From: Staphylococcus muscae
Lineage (GTDB): Bacteria; Bacillota; Bacilli; Staphylococcales; Staphylococcaceae
Length of the DNA stretch: 64,000 nucleotides
Assembly: GCF_003019275.1 (NCBI RefSeq)
Contig: NZ_CP027848.1
Coordinates: 1,054,001-1,118,000 of the forward strand
Reading direction: 5' to 3'
The position numbers were made by a program, and so were the translations under genes. The notes beneath the pieces were generated by a model. That model did no database searches, was not told the origin of the DNA, and worked only from the letters and a program-made list of their open reading frames with translations. Every line of letters starts with the position of its first letter. Position 1 is the stretch's first letter. Shown one piece after another: positions 49,823 through 58,610 of the stretch.

Positions 49823-50102
49823 TTCTGCTCAATCCCTGAACGCTTCTTTCACAACCTCTTCTGTCAGTGTTCCAGAAGCAGGGCTTTCGACAGAACTTCA
49901 CAGCTCTCCAAAATCCAGAAAGCGATTTTGTTCGCTGTTCGGGTTCTGCTCAATCCCTGAACGCTTCTTTCACAACCTCTTCTGTCAGTGTTCCAGAAGC
50001 AGGGCTTTCGACAGAACTTCACAGCTCTCCAAAATCCAGAAAGCGATTTTGTTCGCTGTTCGGGTTCTGCTCAATCCCTGAACGCTTCTTTCACAGCCTC
50101 TT
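49823..50102. repeat. Tandem repeat, 121-bp period, two full copies plus a partial third
   Basis: Copies begin at 49823, 49944 and 50065 (TTCTGCTCAATCCCTGAACG each time). The first two are essentially identical; the third is cut after about 38 bases, just before moaB ends. Each unit holds an inverted pair TCTGTC...GACAGA and AGCGA...TCGCT. Since 121 is not a multiple of three, the reading frame shifts between copies, so it is not a coding repeat. This fills the 350-base gap between moaC and moaB. Confidence 0.92.
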
Positions 50103-50105
50103 ACA

Positions 50106-50606
50106 TTACTTATTCATTTCATGGATAAGATGGTTTAGTTCGGGAAGGATTAATTTGTTTAAACCAAGCTTGACAGCCCCCGTAGAACCTGGCAAGCAGA
50201 AAATCAACTTGTTCCCAATCGTTCCACCGACTGCACGAGATAATAATGCTCGTGTACCGACATCTTCAACGTAACTCAAGTATCGGAATAATTCGCCAAA
50301 ACCTTCTATTTCTTTCGTCAACATCGGAGAAACTGTTTCGATTGTGACATCACGTGGTGCAATTCCTGTGCCACCTGTTGTAATAATGACTTCAACATCT
50401 TCTGCTAACCACTTATCAAGTTGTGCTTGAATCTCATCTTTATCATCTTTTACGATACAGTAATGATCAGGTTGAATCTCTGTATTAATTGTTTCCAACA
50501 ATGTTTTAACCAATTGTCCACCTTTATCCGTCTCAACAGTACGTGTATCTGACACGGTTAATACTGCACAACGTATATCTCTATCTAACTTTACATTTGT
50601 ATGCAT
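50106..50606 (-). CDS. moaB: MoaB/Mog-type molybdenum cofactor protein
   Basis: This 166-residue protein has [16 protein letters not shown], the MPT-binding [15 protein letters not shown] (~75-89) and the [20 protein letters not shown] segment with FCLPGST. In Firmicutes MoaB probably adenylates molybdopterin before MoeA. Together with moeB it forms a two-gene minus-strand unit (21-base gap). Confidence 0.94.
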   Translation of the reverse strand: MHTNVKLDRDIRCAVLTVSDTRTVETDKGGQLVKTLLETINTEIQPDHYCIVKDDKDEIQAQLDKWLAEDVEVIITTGGTGIAPRDVTIETVSPMLTKEIEGFGELFRYLSYVEDVGTRALLSRAVGGTIGNKLIFCLPGSTGAVKLGLNKLILPELNHLIHEMNK

Positions 50607-50627
50607 GTGACAACCTCCTCATTCATA

Positions 50628-51632
50628 TTAACCAAATAATTGATGAATCAACTTCTTCGCTTGTTTAACTTCTTTCATACCGTGTATCAATAGGCGTCCA
50701 TTTTGAAATGCGACGATGCGGTAACCATCATATTCAAACTGCAATAAATATCCGTTTGAATGATAAGCAATATGACGTGTGGTTAAATACTCCACTAACT
50801 GTTCATATGTTAAACCTTCATGTTGATATTGAACTGTATCACGACCACACATCGCAGCGTATTGTGTGGCTGTATGGTTCAAATACGGATATTCAGGATG
50901 TTCACCGCAAGTTGTACATGCTTTACGCTGCATGCGACCAAATCCGAACACATAGTGTGAACCGTCCCAAATATCACCGTACGTCAACTTAGGCTCTATC
51001 GGTGTTTCTGTTAATATTTTTAATGCATCTCTCAACTGTAAGCTTGTCGTCATCGTCACAGCCGGTTGAATGACCCCTACTGTGTCACACGTAAGATTCA
51101 TGGCAGGAATCTGTGGGATTAAACATTGAAAACACGGTGTTTGTCCTGGAATAAACGCTGCTTCAACATATGTACTGCGCACCACACCACCGTATACCCA
51201 CGGCTTTTGACGAGCAAAAGCAACATCATTGATCATCATACGTGTCTCAAAGTTATCTGTGGCATCCAATATGATATCTACTTGTGCGACTAGCTCATTG
51301 AGAAAGACACCATCTACATGATCGATATACGTGACAATTTCAACATCTTCACGAATGGCTTGCAATGCACTTTTTGCCGCAATCACTTTCGGCATTTGTT
51401 GGCGTGCATCATCTTCTGTAAAGAGTGTTTGACGCTGTAAGTTCGAATACTCAATATAATCGCGATCCACAATATGAAGTTTTCCAATTCCTGCACGTAC
51501 AAGTCCTTCAGCCAGATGTGTACCTAATGCGCCCATTCCTATGATCAATGCAGACTTGCGATTAATCTTCTCCTGTCCGTCTTGACCGATGCCATCAAAC
51601 AGTATTTGTCGTGAATAACGATTATGTGTCAT
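50628..51632 (-). CDS. moeB: MoeB/ThiF-family adenylyltransferase
   Basis: This 334-residue E1-like enzyme has the Rossmann nucleotide site IIGMGALGTHLAEGLVRAG (~30-48), DRDYIEYSNLQRQTLFTE, DATDNFETR, a zinc-type CxxC pair (CFQCLIP, CTTCGEH) and a C-terminal extension (~260-334) reduced compared with full rhodanese-containing homologs. It activates the MoaD C-terminus. The context supports MoeB over ThiF. Confidence 0.92.
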   Translation of the reverse strand: MTHNRYSRQILFDGIGQDGQEKINRKSALIIGMGALGTHLAEGLVRAGIGKLHIVDRDYIEYSNLQRQTLFTEDDARQQMPKVIAAKSALQAIREDVEIVTYIDHVDGVFLNELVAQVDIILDATDNFETRMMINDVAFARQKPWVYGGVVRSTYVEAAFIPGQTPCFQCLIPQIPAMNLTCDTVGVIQPAVTMTTSLQLRDALKILTETPIEPKLTYGDIWDGSHYVFGFGRMQRKACTTCGEHPEYPYLNHTATQYAAMCGRDTVQYQHEGLTYEQLVEYLTTRHIAYHSNGYLLQFEYDGYRIVAFQNGRLLIHGMKEVKQAKKLIHQLFG

Positions 51633-51851
51633 GGTTCTTAACCTTTCTTACTTTATTAGTCTCTTCTCATTATACGGTGTTACACCTATACTCTCAATCA
51701 ATTAAAACGTATCAGTAACTATGCGACAATTAGGCATTTCAATACATTCATTCAGTGTTTTCCCTAAGTTTCTCAATATACACATCGCTGAATCATTTCA
51801 TCTTTCAAAATCTATCATATGTAGCCTGATTCGATACACATAAAAACAAAT

Positions 51852-51884
51852 AAGGTACATGTGCGTCATCGTACATGTACCTCA
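51852..51884 (-). terminator. Terminator of modABC
   Basis: On the minus strand AGGTACATGT (51873-51882) pairs perfectly with ACATGTACCT (51853-51862), followed by TATTTGTTTTT. Confidence 0.85.
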
Positions 51885-51891
51885 ATGATTC

Positions 51892-52497
51892 TTATTCTAT
51901 TGTAATGATTTCATGTGCCAGTTGTTGCGCTTCCCTCTGAGAGTGTGTGACAAAAATAATTGGAATTTGCCACGTTTCAAAAATATGTTGAACGAGCATC
52001 ATGCTCTCTTGTTTAGAAACATCATCTAAACTAGAAAAAGGTTCGTCTAATAATAATAAATCAGGTTTTGTACTCAAGGCTCTCGCTAAAGCGGCACGTT
52101 GCTTCTCTCCACCTGAACATCTCAGCGGATACGCATCCAAAATGTGCGTGATTTTAAGTGTATCAACAAGCTTATCAATATGTGTATTAAACTCTGTCAT
52201 AAAGGTGATATTTTGTCGGATTGTCATATGGGGAAACAGTTGATAATCTTGAAAAAGGTAGCCGATATGACGTTCTCTAATCGGCGTGTCAATTTTGTGT
52301 GCAGTATCTACAACGGTTCTTCCATTGATACGTACCCAGCCTTTATCCGGCAATTGAATACCCGCAATCATATTGAGACATGTTGTTTTACCGATACCTG
52401 ATACACCCCGCAACGCATAAATCTTAGGTGCATCTGTTGTTATTTGAAATGCAATATTTTTATCATTGATACGCTTTTCCAAATGAATATCTAGCAC
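51892..52497 (-). CDS. modC: Molybdate ABC transporter ATPase ModC (short form)
   Basis: This 201-residue ABC ATPase has Walker A GVSGIGKTT, Q-loop FQDYQLFPH, signature RCSGGEKQR, Walker B LLLLDEPFSSLD and H-loop VTHSQ. It lacks the C-terminal TOBE/molbindin domain of enterobacterial ModC (~350 residues), so it should have no intrinsic molybdate sensing. It abuts modB directly (stop and start adjacent). Confidence 0.92.
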   Translation of the reverse strand: MLDIHLEKRINDKNIAFQITTDAPKIYALRGVSGIGKTTCLNMIAGIQLPDKGWVRINGRTVVDTAHKIDTPIRERHIGYLFQDYQLFPHMTIRQNITFMTEFNTHIDKLVDTLKITHILDAYPLRCSGGEKQRAALARALSTKPDLLLLDEPFSSLDDVSKQESMMLVQHIFETWQIPIIFVTHSQREAQQLAHEIITIE

Positions 52498-53169
52498 CTA
52501 TCTCACCTCACGATATCGGTCTTTATTAAGCATATTCATCGTTCCCATTACTGTTACTGCAAAGGCAACAAGAATCAGCACCCATAGCCACGCTTGATTT
52601 TCTCGTCCTTGTTGAACAAGAAAGTAAATTTCTAAAGACAGTGTATTGGTTTTACCCGGAATATATCCTGCAATCATGAGTGTGGCACCAAATTCACCAA
52701 TAGCACGGGCAAATGCCATCATCGTTCCTGAAATAAGCGCTCGTTTTGATAAAGGTAAAATCAAACGATAGAATATTTTACGTTCAGAAGCGCCCATCGT
52801 TCGCGCTGTGTTCAACATCTTATCATCAATACTACGAAAACCTTGTACAGCATGTTGGTACATTAATGGGAAACTCACAATCACCGATGCAATAACGGCA
52901 CCAGTCAATGTAAACACAACTTTAACCCCTAATACCTCTGTTAAAAAATAGCCTACTGGTCCATTTACAGAAAATAAAATAAGGAGTAAGAACCCCATCA
53001 CTGTTGGTGGTAATACAATAGGTAAGAGCACAAGACTCTCACAAAACTTTATCAAACGTCCTTGTTTGTTATATAGAATTTTGGCTAGTAATGTGGCAAG
53101 AATTACTACAATCAATGTACTGATCATTGCCACACGTAATGAGATCCAAAACGGTGTAAGTTCTGACAT
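52498..53169 (-). CDS. modB: Molybdate ABC transporter permease ModB
   Basis: This 223-residue permease has five spans. The EAA-like loop reads TARTMGASERKIFYRLILPLS (~140-160 in part), followed by GEFGATLMIAGYIPGKTNTL, a ModB/CysT hallmark. It is between modA (11-base gap) and modC. Confidence 0.95.
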   Translation of the reverse strand: MSELTPFWISLRVAMISTLIVVILATLLAKILYNKQGRLIKFCESLVLLPIVLPPTVMGFLLLILFSVNGPVGYFLTEVLGVKVVFTLTGAVIASVIVSFPLMYQHAVQGFRSIDDKMLNTARTMGASERKIFYRLILPLSKRALISGTMMAFARAIGEFGATLMIAGYIPGKTNTLSLEIYFLVQQGRENQAWLWVLILVAFAVTVMGTMNMLNKDRYREVR

Positions 53170-53180
53170 AAATGTGTCAC

Positions 53181-53954
53181 CTAAACTTCAAAATGATATT
53201 TTTTTAAAATTTGTTTCGCTTCATCTGACTGCATAAATGTCATCCATTCTTTTGCAGCTTTATTATCTGTCACAAGTCCCATACGGTAGGTAATTGGCTG
53301 TTGCAAGTCGGCATTCATCACTTTTTCGACACCTTTTTGTTGTTTGTCCCCTACATATAAATCTGTCTGATAAACAAAGCCAAGTTGTGCATTCCCCTTA
53401 TCTACATAGTTGAGTACTTCATGAACATCTTTCGCATAGACAATTTTTGAGACAACGGTATCCCATAACTTATGATCTTCTAAATATTGTTTGGCATATT
53501 TACCGGCTGGCACGGATTCGACTTCACCTAACGCCAACTGATCTGTCTCCTGTAAATCTTCAACACTTTTAAGCTTACTACCCTGTTGCCTAATCAATAC
53601 TAACTTATTTGTTGCATAATCATATGTATCTATCACTTTCCCTTGCTTTTTCAATGCATCAATATCTTTCGTATTTGCAGACATCAATATATCTGAAGGG
53701 GCACCTTTTTCAATTTGTTGTCTGAGTGCGCCTGAGCCACCATAGTTAAATGCTACATCGATATCTTTATGCTGTTTATGGAAGGCAGTTTCCAACTCTT
53801 TTGTCACATCTGTTAAACTCGCTGCTGCTGAAACAGTGATTTGATCTTTTTCATTTTTATTGTTGTCTTCAGATTGTGATGCACTACATGCTGACAATAC
53901 GAAAACAAGCAACATACATATGCCCCATAAGAATTTGGATTTCAACATGAACAA
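53181..53954 (-). CDS. modA: Molybdate-binding lipoprotein ModA
   Basis: This 257-residue lipoprotein has signal peptide and lipobox VLSACSAS (lipidated Cys ~ residue 23), then a Ser/Asn/Lys linker. The mature part opens TVSAAASLTDVTKELETAF and has NYGGSGALRQQIEKGAPSDI and VPAGKYAKQYLE, the oxyanion-binding motifs of ModA. The start may also be the second Met (MLKSKFLWG). Confidence 0.94.
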   Translation of the reverse strand: MFMLKSKFLWGICMLLVFVLSACSASQSEDNNKNEKDQITVSAAASLTDVTKELETAFHKQHKDIDVAFNYGGSGALRQQIEKGAPSDILMSANTKDIDALKKQGKVIDTYDYATNKLVLIRQQGSKLKSVEDLQETDQLALGEVESVPAGKYAKQYLEDHKLWDTVVSKIVYAKDVHEVLNYVDKGNAQLGFVYQTDLYVGDKQQKGVEKVMNADLQQPITYRMGLVTDNKAAKEWMTFMQSDEAKQILKKYHFEV

Positions 53955-54022
53955 CTCCTTTTAAATGTAACAATCTCTTATTCATCATTTTAGCAAATGC
54001 CCTATTAAAAAGGCTATTTTTT

Positions 54023-54051
54023 ATTACATATTATTTCTTAAAGCCTTTCAA
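54023..54051 (-). promoter_or_regulatory. Probable promoter of modABC
   Basis: On the minus strand TTGAAA (54046-54051) and TGTAAT (54023-54028) are spaced by 17 bases. I saw no recognizable ModE-type operator. Confidence 0.5.
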
Positions 54052-54122
54052 ATTTATAGAAAAACACTTAAACTAATAGTAATAGAAAACGGGGAAACCG
54101 GTAGAGAAAAGGGGGCTTATAC

Positions 54123-54950
54123 ATGGATCACGATATTCGCTATAATCAAACAATGATACGCTACCAAGATGGTGAACTAATCGAAACAACTGACGACTAT
54201 GTAAAAGAGTTCCCGTTGACAGTCATCGTAAATGGGCACGAGTTTGCGACGATTATTTGTAGTCCGAACAACTTAGAAGAACTTGTGTTAGGTTTTTTAG
54301 CATCTGAAGGTGTCATTTTCAAACGTGAAGATTTGTTGCAACTTGAACTGGATGATCAGCGTGGCTATGCACATGTAAAAGTCACAACAGATATCGAACA
54401 GGCAAACTATCTTTCAACCAAGCGAATGGTCGCTTCCTGTTGTGGTAAAAGTAGAGAGTTTTATTTTCAAAATGATGCTGCTATCGCCAAAACATCTATG
54501 TCTACGATACAATTGTCGCCGTCCCAAATACTTCACATGATGGCACAACTACAAGCACACAGTAAGACGTTCATTGCTACTGGGGGACTACATAATGCAG
54601 CCATTAGTGACGGCAACGCATTCTATGTTCATCGCCAAGATATTGGTCGTCATAATGCGCTTGATAAATTATACGGCTACTGCATTAAACGTCATATTTC
54701 TGTACGTGATAAAATCTTAATTTTTAGTGGGCGTATCTCTTCTGAAATATTAATTAAAGCAGCTAAAATCGGTGTAGGGATGATTATTTCTAAGTCAGCA
54801 CCAACAACACTTGCTGTCCAACTTGCACAAGATTTAAATATTACAGCTATTGGTTTTGTGAGAGAAGGTCACTTCAATATTTACAGCCATCCAGAACGAG
54901 TTGATGGTGCACCCAAGCAACTTCATGCATCACAGCAGTGTCGTAAATAA
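54123..54950 (+). CDS. fdhD: Formate dehydrogenase accessory sulfurtransferase FdhD
   Basis: This 275-residue protein transfers sulfur from a cysteine desulfurase to the molybdenum cofactor for formate dehydrogenase. Motifs: FPLTVIVNGHEFATIICSP, VLGFLASEGV, the Cys pair in VASCCGKSREFYF (~115), DIGRHNALDKLYGYC and LIFSGRISSEI. It is divergent from modA; the target dehydrogenase is not in this window. Confidence 0.95.
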   Translation: MDHDIRYNQTMIRYQDGELIETTDDYVKEFPLTVIVNGHEFATIICSPNNLEELVLGFLASEGVIFKREDLLQLELDDQRGYAHVKVTTDIEQANYLSTKRMVASCCGKSREFYFQNDAAIAKTSMSTIQLSPSQILHMMAQLQAHSKTFIATGGLHNAAISDGNAFYVHRQDIGRHNALDKLYGYCIKRHISVRDKILIFSGRISSEILIKAAKIGVGMIISKSAPTTLAVQLAQDLNITAIGFVREGHFNIYSHPERVDGAPKQLHASQQCRK

Positions 54951-54964
54951 CGCTAATCATAATG

Positions 54965-55017
54965 AAATACACCCCGAAAAATTGAATTCATCATTCAATT
55001 TTTCGGGGTGTATTTTT
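54965..55017 (+). terminator. Terminator of fdhD
   Basis: AAATACACCCCGAAAAATTGAA pairs, through its reverse complement at 54993-55014, around a short loop and is followed by TTTTTG. The stem is over 20 bp. Confidence 0.92.
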
Positions 55018-55108
55018 GTACATAGATGGATCTGAAACATATTAAATTGATGCATTGGAAAGCTGATAACTAGCATTCAAACCTTCTTATCTGTTCAAAA
55101 CCAATTGC

Positions 55109-56320
55109 TTATCGTCTTCTCGGTTTCAATGCTGTTAATCCATGTGCTTTGATTGTCTGTAATAGGTATGGCCATGCATTGGTGCTAATCTTGACATTTC
55201 TTTGACGTCCTATTCTTTTCATCTGCGCCTCATAGTAACTCACACCAATAATCGCACCCAACACTTGATCAATCTGAGGGATTTTAGTCGTTAATCGTGG
55301 TGTTGACAAGTTTATATTACCCGTTCTTTGATAAACTTCAACTAAGTCCGATTGTAGAACGAAAGGTCTTGCCAAACCAATCATTGACACACCATTTTCA
55401 ATCGCTTCTTCCATTTGATCTTTTTGACGAAAGCCTCCCGTCGAAACAATGGGCACATTCGTTAACTCCGATAAGGCAACAGCATAACTTAAAAAGCTTG
55501 CTCCATTTTCATGTTCACTTCCAAATACTGGTGCCTCATAGTTCCCACCAGAAATTTCAATTAAATCAATGCCTAACTCAGACATTGTTTTAACGACTTG
55601 TTGACAATCTTCAAAGCCAAAACCAGTCTCTTTGAAATCAGAAGCATTTAGCTTTAATGCAATTGTGAAATCTGACCCTAAATTTTCTCGTAAACCTTGA
55701 TAAATTTCAATTAAAAAACGCATACGATTTTCTAAACTACCACCATAGCGGTCTGTACGTTGGTTATCTGCTGGTGATAAGAATTGGTTCACAAGATATC
55801 CGTGAGCCGCATGAATTTGAACCCCTGTAAATCCTGCTTCCTTCGCCTTAATGCCTGCTGAAACAAATTTTTTAATCGTTTCTTTAATTTCAAATGTACT
55901 CATTTGACGTGGTGGTCGAAAGGCAGACTTAGCACTTCCAGAGATAGGGACTGCACTCGGAGCAATCGGCACCTGATTCATAGATCGATACATCTGTTTT
56001 CCCGGATGATTGAGTTGGAGCCACATAGGCACGCCTTGCGCTTTTCCTGCCTCAGCCCATTTTGAAAATGCTGATATGTCTGATTGATCATCCAATACGA
56101 TGTTGCCCGGTTCTGCTAAATAACGTCTGTCGACCATGATATTCCCGCTCACTATGACACCCATTGACTGCTTAGACCAATGCTTATATAAAGCAATCAA
56201 CTCATCACTCGGATTGTTCTCTTTATCTCCCATCGTTTCACTCATTGCAGACTTAAAAAAGCGGTTTTTTATTTTCACACCGTTAGGCAAGACCAGTTCT
56301 TCTAATAATATTTTGTTCAT
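55109..56320 (-). CDS. Old yellow enzyme-family NADH:flavin oxidoreductase
   Basis: This 403-residue FMN TIM-barrel protein has LPNGVKIKNRFFKSAMSE at the start, LQLNHPGKQ (substrate-anchoring His/Asn type), HAAHGYLVNQFLSP, NQRTDRYGGSLENRMRF and the phosphate-binding VSTGGFRQKD/GLARPFV. It reduces activated C=C bonds of electrophilic enones or quinones. It lacks the iron-sulfur C-terminal domain of 2,4-dienoyl-CoA reductases. It overlaps the SDR gene by 4 bases. Confidence 0.88.
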   Translation of the reverse strand: MNKILLEELVLPNGVKIKNRFFKSAMSETMGDKENNPSDELIALYKHWSKQSMGVIVSGNIMVDRRYLAEPGNIVLDDQSDISAFSKWAEAGKAQGVPMWLQLNHPGKQMYRSMNQVPIAPSAVPISGSAKSAFRPPRQMSTFEIKETIKKFVSAGIKAKEAGFTGVQIHAAHGYLVNQFLSPADNQRTDRYGGSLENRMRFLIEIYQGLRENLGSDFTIALKLNASDFKETGFGFEDCQQVVKTMSELGIDLIEISGGNYEAPVFGSEHENGASFLSYAVALSELTNVPIVSTGGFRQKDQMEEAIENGVSMIGLARPFVLQSDLVEVYQRTGNINLSTPRLTTKIPQIDQVLGAIIGVSYYEAQMKRIGRQRNVKISTNAWPYLLQTIKAHGLTALKPRRR

Positions 56321-57183
56321 AGTAATCCCTTCCGATAAGCTGCAATCACCTGATCACAGTAATCTATTAATTTCTTTACTTTATCATCGTTATAGCCTTT
56401 GTTAGAAACACGCTTTAACTTTTTACCATCAAAATATGCACCTGTTATCGATGAAACATTTTCTGATAAAGTCAAATAGTATCCCGTTTCAATGCCTTGG
56501 TCTACATCTTTAGACATAGATTTCATAAATCGGCCGAAAAATGATTTCTGTACTTTTTGATCACTAGAATCCATGCCAAGATTAGTAGAAATAAGACCTG
56601 GATGGTACGTATTGACTGTAATATTTGAACCCTCTCGCTGAAGTTTTTGTGCAAGATAGCGCGTTAACCAGATCGTGTAGAGCTTCGCATTGTTATAAGC
56701 AAGACCTGGACTATATTTCTTTTCAAAACCAAAGTCCAAATCTCTTACCTTTGCAAAATGATGCATATATGATGATGTATTGATAATACGGCCTTCTGAC
56801 GCCTTATCTAATAATGGGCGAAGTTCTGTGGCTAAAATATATGGAACTTGTACTGACAACATAAATGTCAATTCGATATTCTCAGCCGTCGCCGTACGTT
56901 CAGTTCCTGCATAAAGCCCGGCATTGTTAAAGAGTACATCAATCTTGTCAAAGTCATCTTTTATATGATTAACAAAGTCATATACTTCATCCATTTTAGA
57001 AAAATCAGCGCGATAAGCAGTCACAGTCCCTTGGGGAGATAATGCCTTAATCTCAGATAAAGTTGCTTCCAATTTCTTATGGTTTCTACCGTGAATAATC
57101 AATTGATGCCCCTCTGCTGCAAGTTTTTTAGCTAAATGCTTACCAATTCCATCTGTTGAACCAGTTATAATAATTGTCTTCAT
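56317..57183 (-). CDS. Short-chain dehydrogenase/reductase
   Basis: This 288-residue SDR has the nucleotide site TGSTDGIGKHLAKKLA (~7-22), NNAGLYAG and the active site Ser-x12-YNNAK. The usual Tyr-x-x-x-Lys reads YNNAK here (~164-168). It resembles the retinol dehydrogenase/WW-oxidoreductase-like branch. It lies 4 bases after the hydrolase gene, with AGGAGAATAAAGAA upstream. Substrate unknown, probably a carbonyl compound. Confidence 0.88.
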   Translation of the reverse strand: MKTIIITGSTDGIGKHLAKKLAAEGHQLIIHGRNHKKLEATLSEIKALSPQGTVTAYRADFSKMDEVYDFVNHIKDDFDKIDVLFNNAGLYAGTERTATAENIELTFMLSVQVPYILATELRPLLDKASEGRIINTSSYMHHFAKVRDLDFGFEKKYSPGLAYNNAKLYTIWLTRYLAQKLQREGSNITVNTYHPGLISTNLGMDSSDQKVQKSFFGRFMKSMSKDVDQGIETGYYLTLSENVSSITGAYFDGKKLKRVSNKGYNDDKVKKLIDYCDQVIAAYRKGLL

Positions 57184-57187
57184 TTCT

Positions 57188-58024
57188 TTATTCTCCTAAA
57201 AAATTAATCAATTCTTGTGAAAATACTTCTGCATATTGAAAAATTGAGCCATGTCCTGCATTAGGGTAGATAATGACGCTACTATCCGTAATCTTATCGT
57301 TCATATGATATGAGTTGACTGTTGGCACTTGCATATCGTGATCTCCATTAACAATTAAAGTAGGCTGTGTAATATACTGTAAATCATCCTTTTCAGACTT
57401 ACCCCAACGTTTAATGGCTTTTAATTGTGTTAAGAAACCCGGTACATTCATCTCTTTATCAGTGAATGCTTTAGAACGTTCTCCCATACGATTAAGGACT
57501 TTCTCAGCTTCTCGCCCACCTTCTTCATCGTGGTTGTAGAATATATAACGCTTCGGATCTACTTTCTTAATAGCGGCTTTGATCATAAATTTGAATGTCT
57601 TCCCAGTGACCTTATCCACTTCCATGCCACCACGTGGTGCTGTACCAGCTAGAATCAAACGATGAACCAGTTGATTATTGGCTCTGATTATTTCCTGGGC
57701 AATCATGCCACCCATAGATAATCCAAGTAAGTTAATCTTGTCATATCCCAACGCTCGAATGATTTCGATTGTCTGTACAGCCATACCTGGAATTGTATCT
57801 GCTACTTTACCTTCACTGGCTCCCACACCTGGCAAGTCAAGCACAATAACATGATGTTTTTCAGAAATTAAATCTAATAACTTAGGATCCCAGTTATCAA
57901 GTGTTGCAGCAAGATGAACGAGCATCACAAGCGGTAAGTCTGACTTACCCTTCCCTACTTCACGATAAGCAATCTGATTCCCATTAACAGTGATATAACT
58001 ATTTTTTGTTGTAATATATGACAT
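57188..58024 (-). CDS. Alpha/beta hydrolase
   Basis: From the ATG at 58024 (AAAAGGAGAAATATT upstream) the protein has 278 residues. The fold is the canonical alpha/beta hydrolase: oxyanion HLAATLDNWD, nucleophile elbow GLSMGGMIAQE (Ser ~106), acid NGDHDMQVP and catalytic His in NAGHGSIFQ near the end. An ORF extending to 58141 would run through the palindromic operator at 58042-58066 and into the rrf2 gene; rejected. It is the first gene of hydrolase-SDR-OYE. Confidence 0.87.
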   Translation of the reverse strand: MSYITTKNSYITVNGNQIAYREVGKGKSDLPLVMLVHLAATLDNWDPKLLDLISEKHHVIVLDLPGVGASEGKVADTIPGMAVQTIEIIRALGYDKINLLGLSMGGMIAQEIIRANNQLVHRLILAGTAPRGGMEVDKVTGKTFKFMIKAAIKKVDPKRYIFYNHDEEGGREAEKVLNRMGERSKAFTDKEMNVPGFLTQLKAIKRWGKSEKDDLQYITQPTLIVNGDHDMQVPTVNSYHMNDKITDSSVIIYPNAGHGSIFQYAEVFSQELINFLGE

Positions 58025-58041
58025 AATATTTCTCCTTTTGT

Positions 58042-58066
58042 TGTTCTTGTATCCAATACAAGAACA
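58042..58066. promoter_or_regulatory. 25-bp palindromic operator, perfect copy, before the hydrolase operon
   Basis: TGTTCTTGTAT (58042-58052), CCA, ATACAAGAACA (58056-58066): two perfect 11-bp arms. It lies 18 bases upstream of the hydrolase start and is the best of three copies in this cluster. The likely binder is the adjacent Rrf2 regulator. Confidence 0.82.
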
Positions 58067-58100
58067 TGTTATTTGAATTAAAATCTGACTTACTGACAAG

Positions 58101-58532
58101 TCAGATTCGTGATCTATTTGCGGTTTTATAAAGATTGTCAATCACATCGTCAAGTGTTTGACGAGATAGTTCTTCTTCCAACTGTTGCTCAATATTCGAA
58201 AAGATCGGCTTTATTGCCCCTTCCATATGCTGACCAACTGGACAATTTTGATTAATATTTTGTGGAATTTCAAAAAGTGTAATCTTGTTAATTTCTTGAG
58301 TGGCAAAGTATATCTCAAGTAAAGACATCTGTTCTGGCGACTTGCTTAATTGATATCCAGAGCGTCCTTGTTGCGATTGAATAAGCGCTGCATTTTTCAA
58401 AAGGACGATTACTTTACGAATATAACTAGGGTTTGTTCCAACACTCTCTGCTAAAGTCTGAGAACTCAACGTTTCTTCACTCTCACTAATCATAGCTAAA
58501 ATATGCAAAGCCACTGTAAACTTAGTGTCCAT
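58101..58532 (-). CDS. Rrf2-family transcriptional regulator
   Basis: From the ATG at 58532 (TTGAGGGGGCACAT upstream) the protein has 143 residues. The N-terminal winged helix reads FTVALHILAMISESEETLSS, LAESVGTNPSYIRKVIVLLK and QQGRSGYQLSKSPEQM, the Rrf2 pattern. It has a single Cys, in NQNCPVGQHM (~95). That matches YwnA/HypR-type thiol sensors rather than iron-sulfur IscR/NsrR proteins with three Cys. I infer a redox or electrophile-sensing repressor of this cluster. Confidence 0.88.
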   Translation of the reverse strand: MDTKFTVALHILAMISESEETLSSQTLAESVGTNPSYIRKVIVLLKNAALIQSQQGRSGYQLSKSPEQMSLLEIYFATQEINKITLFEIPQNINQNCPVGQHMEGAIKPIFSNIEQQLEEELSRQTLDDVIDNLYKTANRSRI

Positions 58533-58546
58533 ATGTGCCCCCTCAA

Positions 58547-58571
58547 TCAACTTGTATTTGATACAAGAACA
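58547..58571. promoter_or_regulatory. Palindromic operator before the rrf2 gene
   Basis: The right arm ATACAAGAACA (58561-58571) is perfect; the left arm TCAACTTGTAT (58547-58557) matches the consensus TGTTCTTGTAT at 8 of 11, with the same 3-base spacer. It sits 15 bases upstream of the regulator start, consistent with autoregulation. Confidence 0.75.
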
Positions 58572-58610
58572 AGGTTATCATGTTCTATACGTGATAACAA
58601 GTCTTTTGTT

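Noticed and set aside
49713..50274. Overlapping plus-strand ORFs with repeated residues (LNPERFFHNL... twice)
   Set aside because: They are produced by the 121-bp tandem repeat; the period is not a multiple of three, there is no ribosome-binding site, and the region ends in moaB on the other strand.
53955..54122. ModE operator or molybdenum-cofactor riboswitch between modA and fdhD
   Set aside because: No palindrome resembling a ModE box and no long structured leader were found in the 168-base interval.
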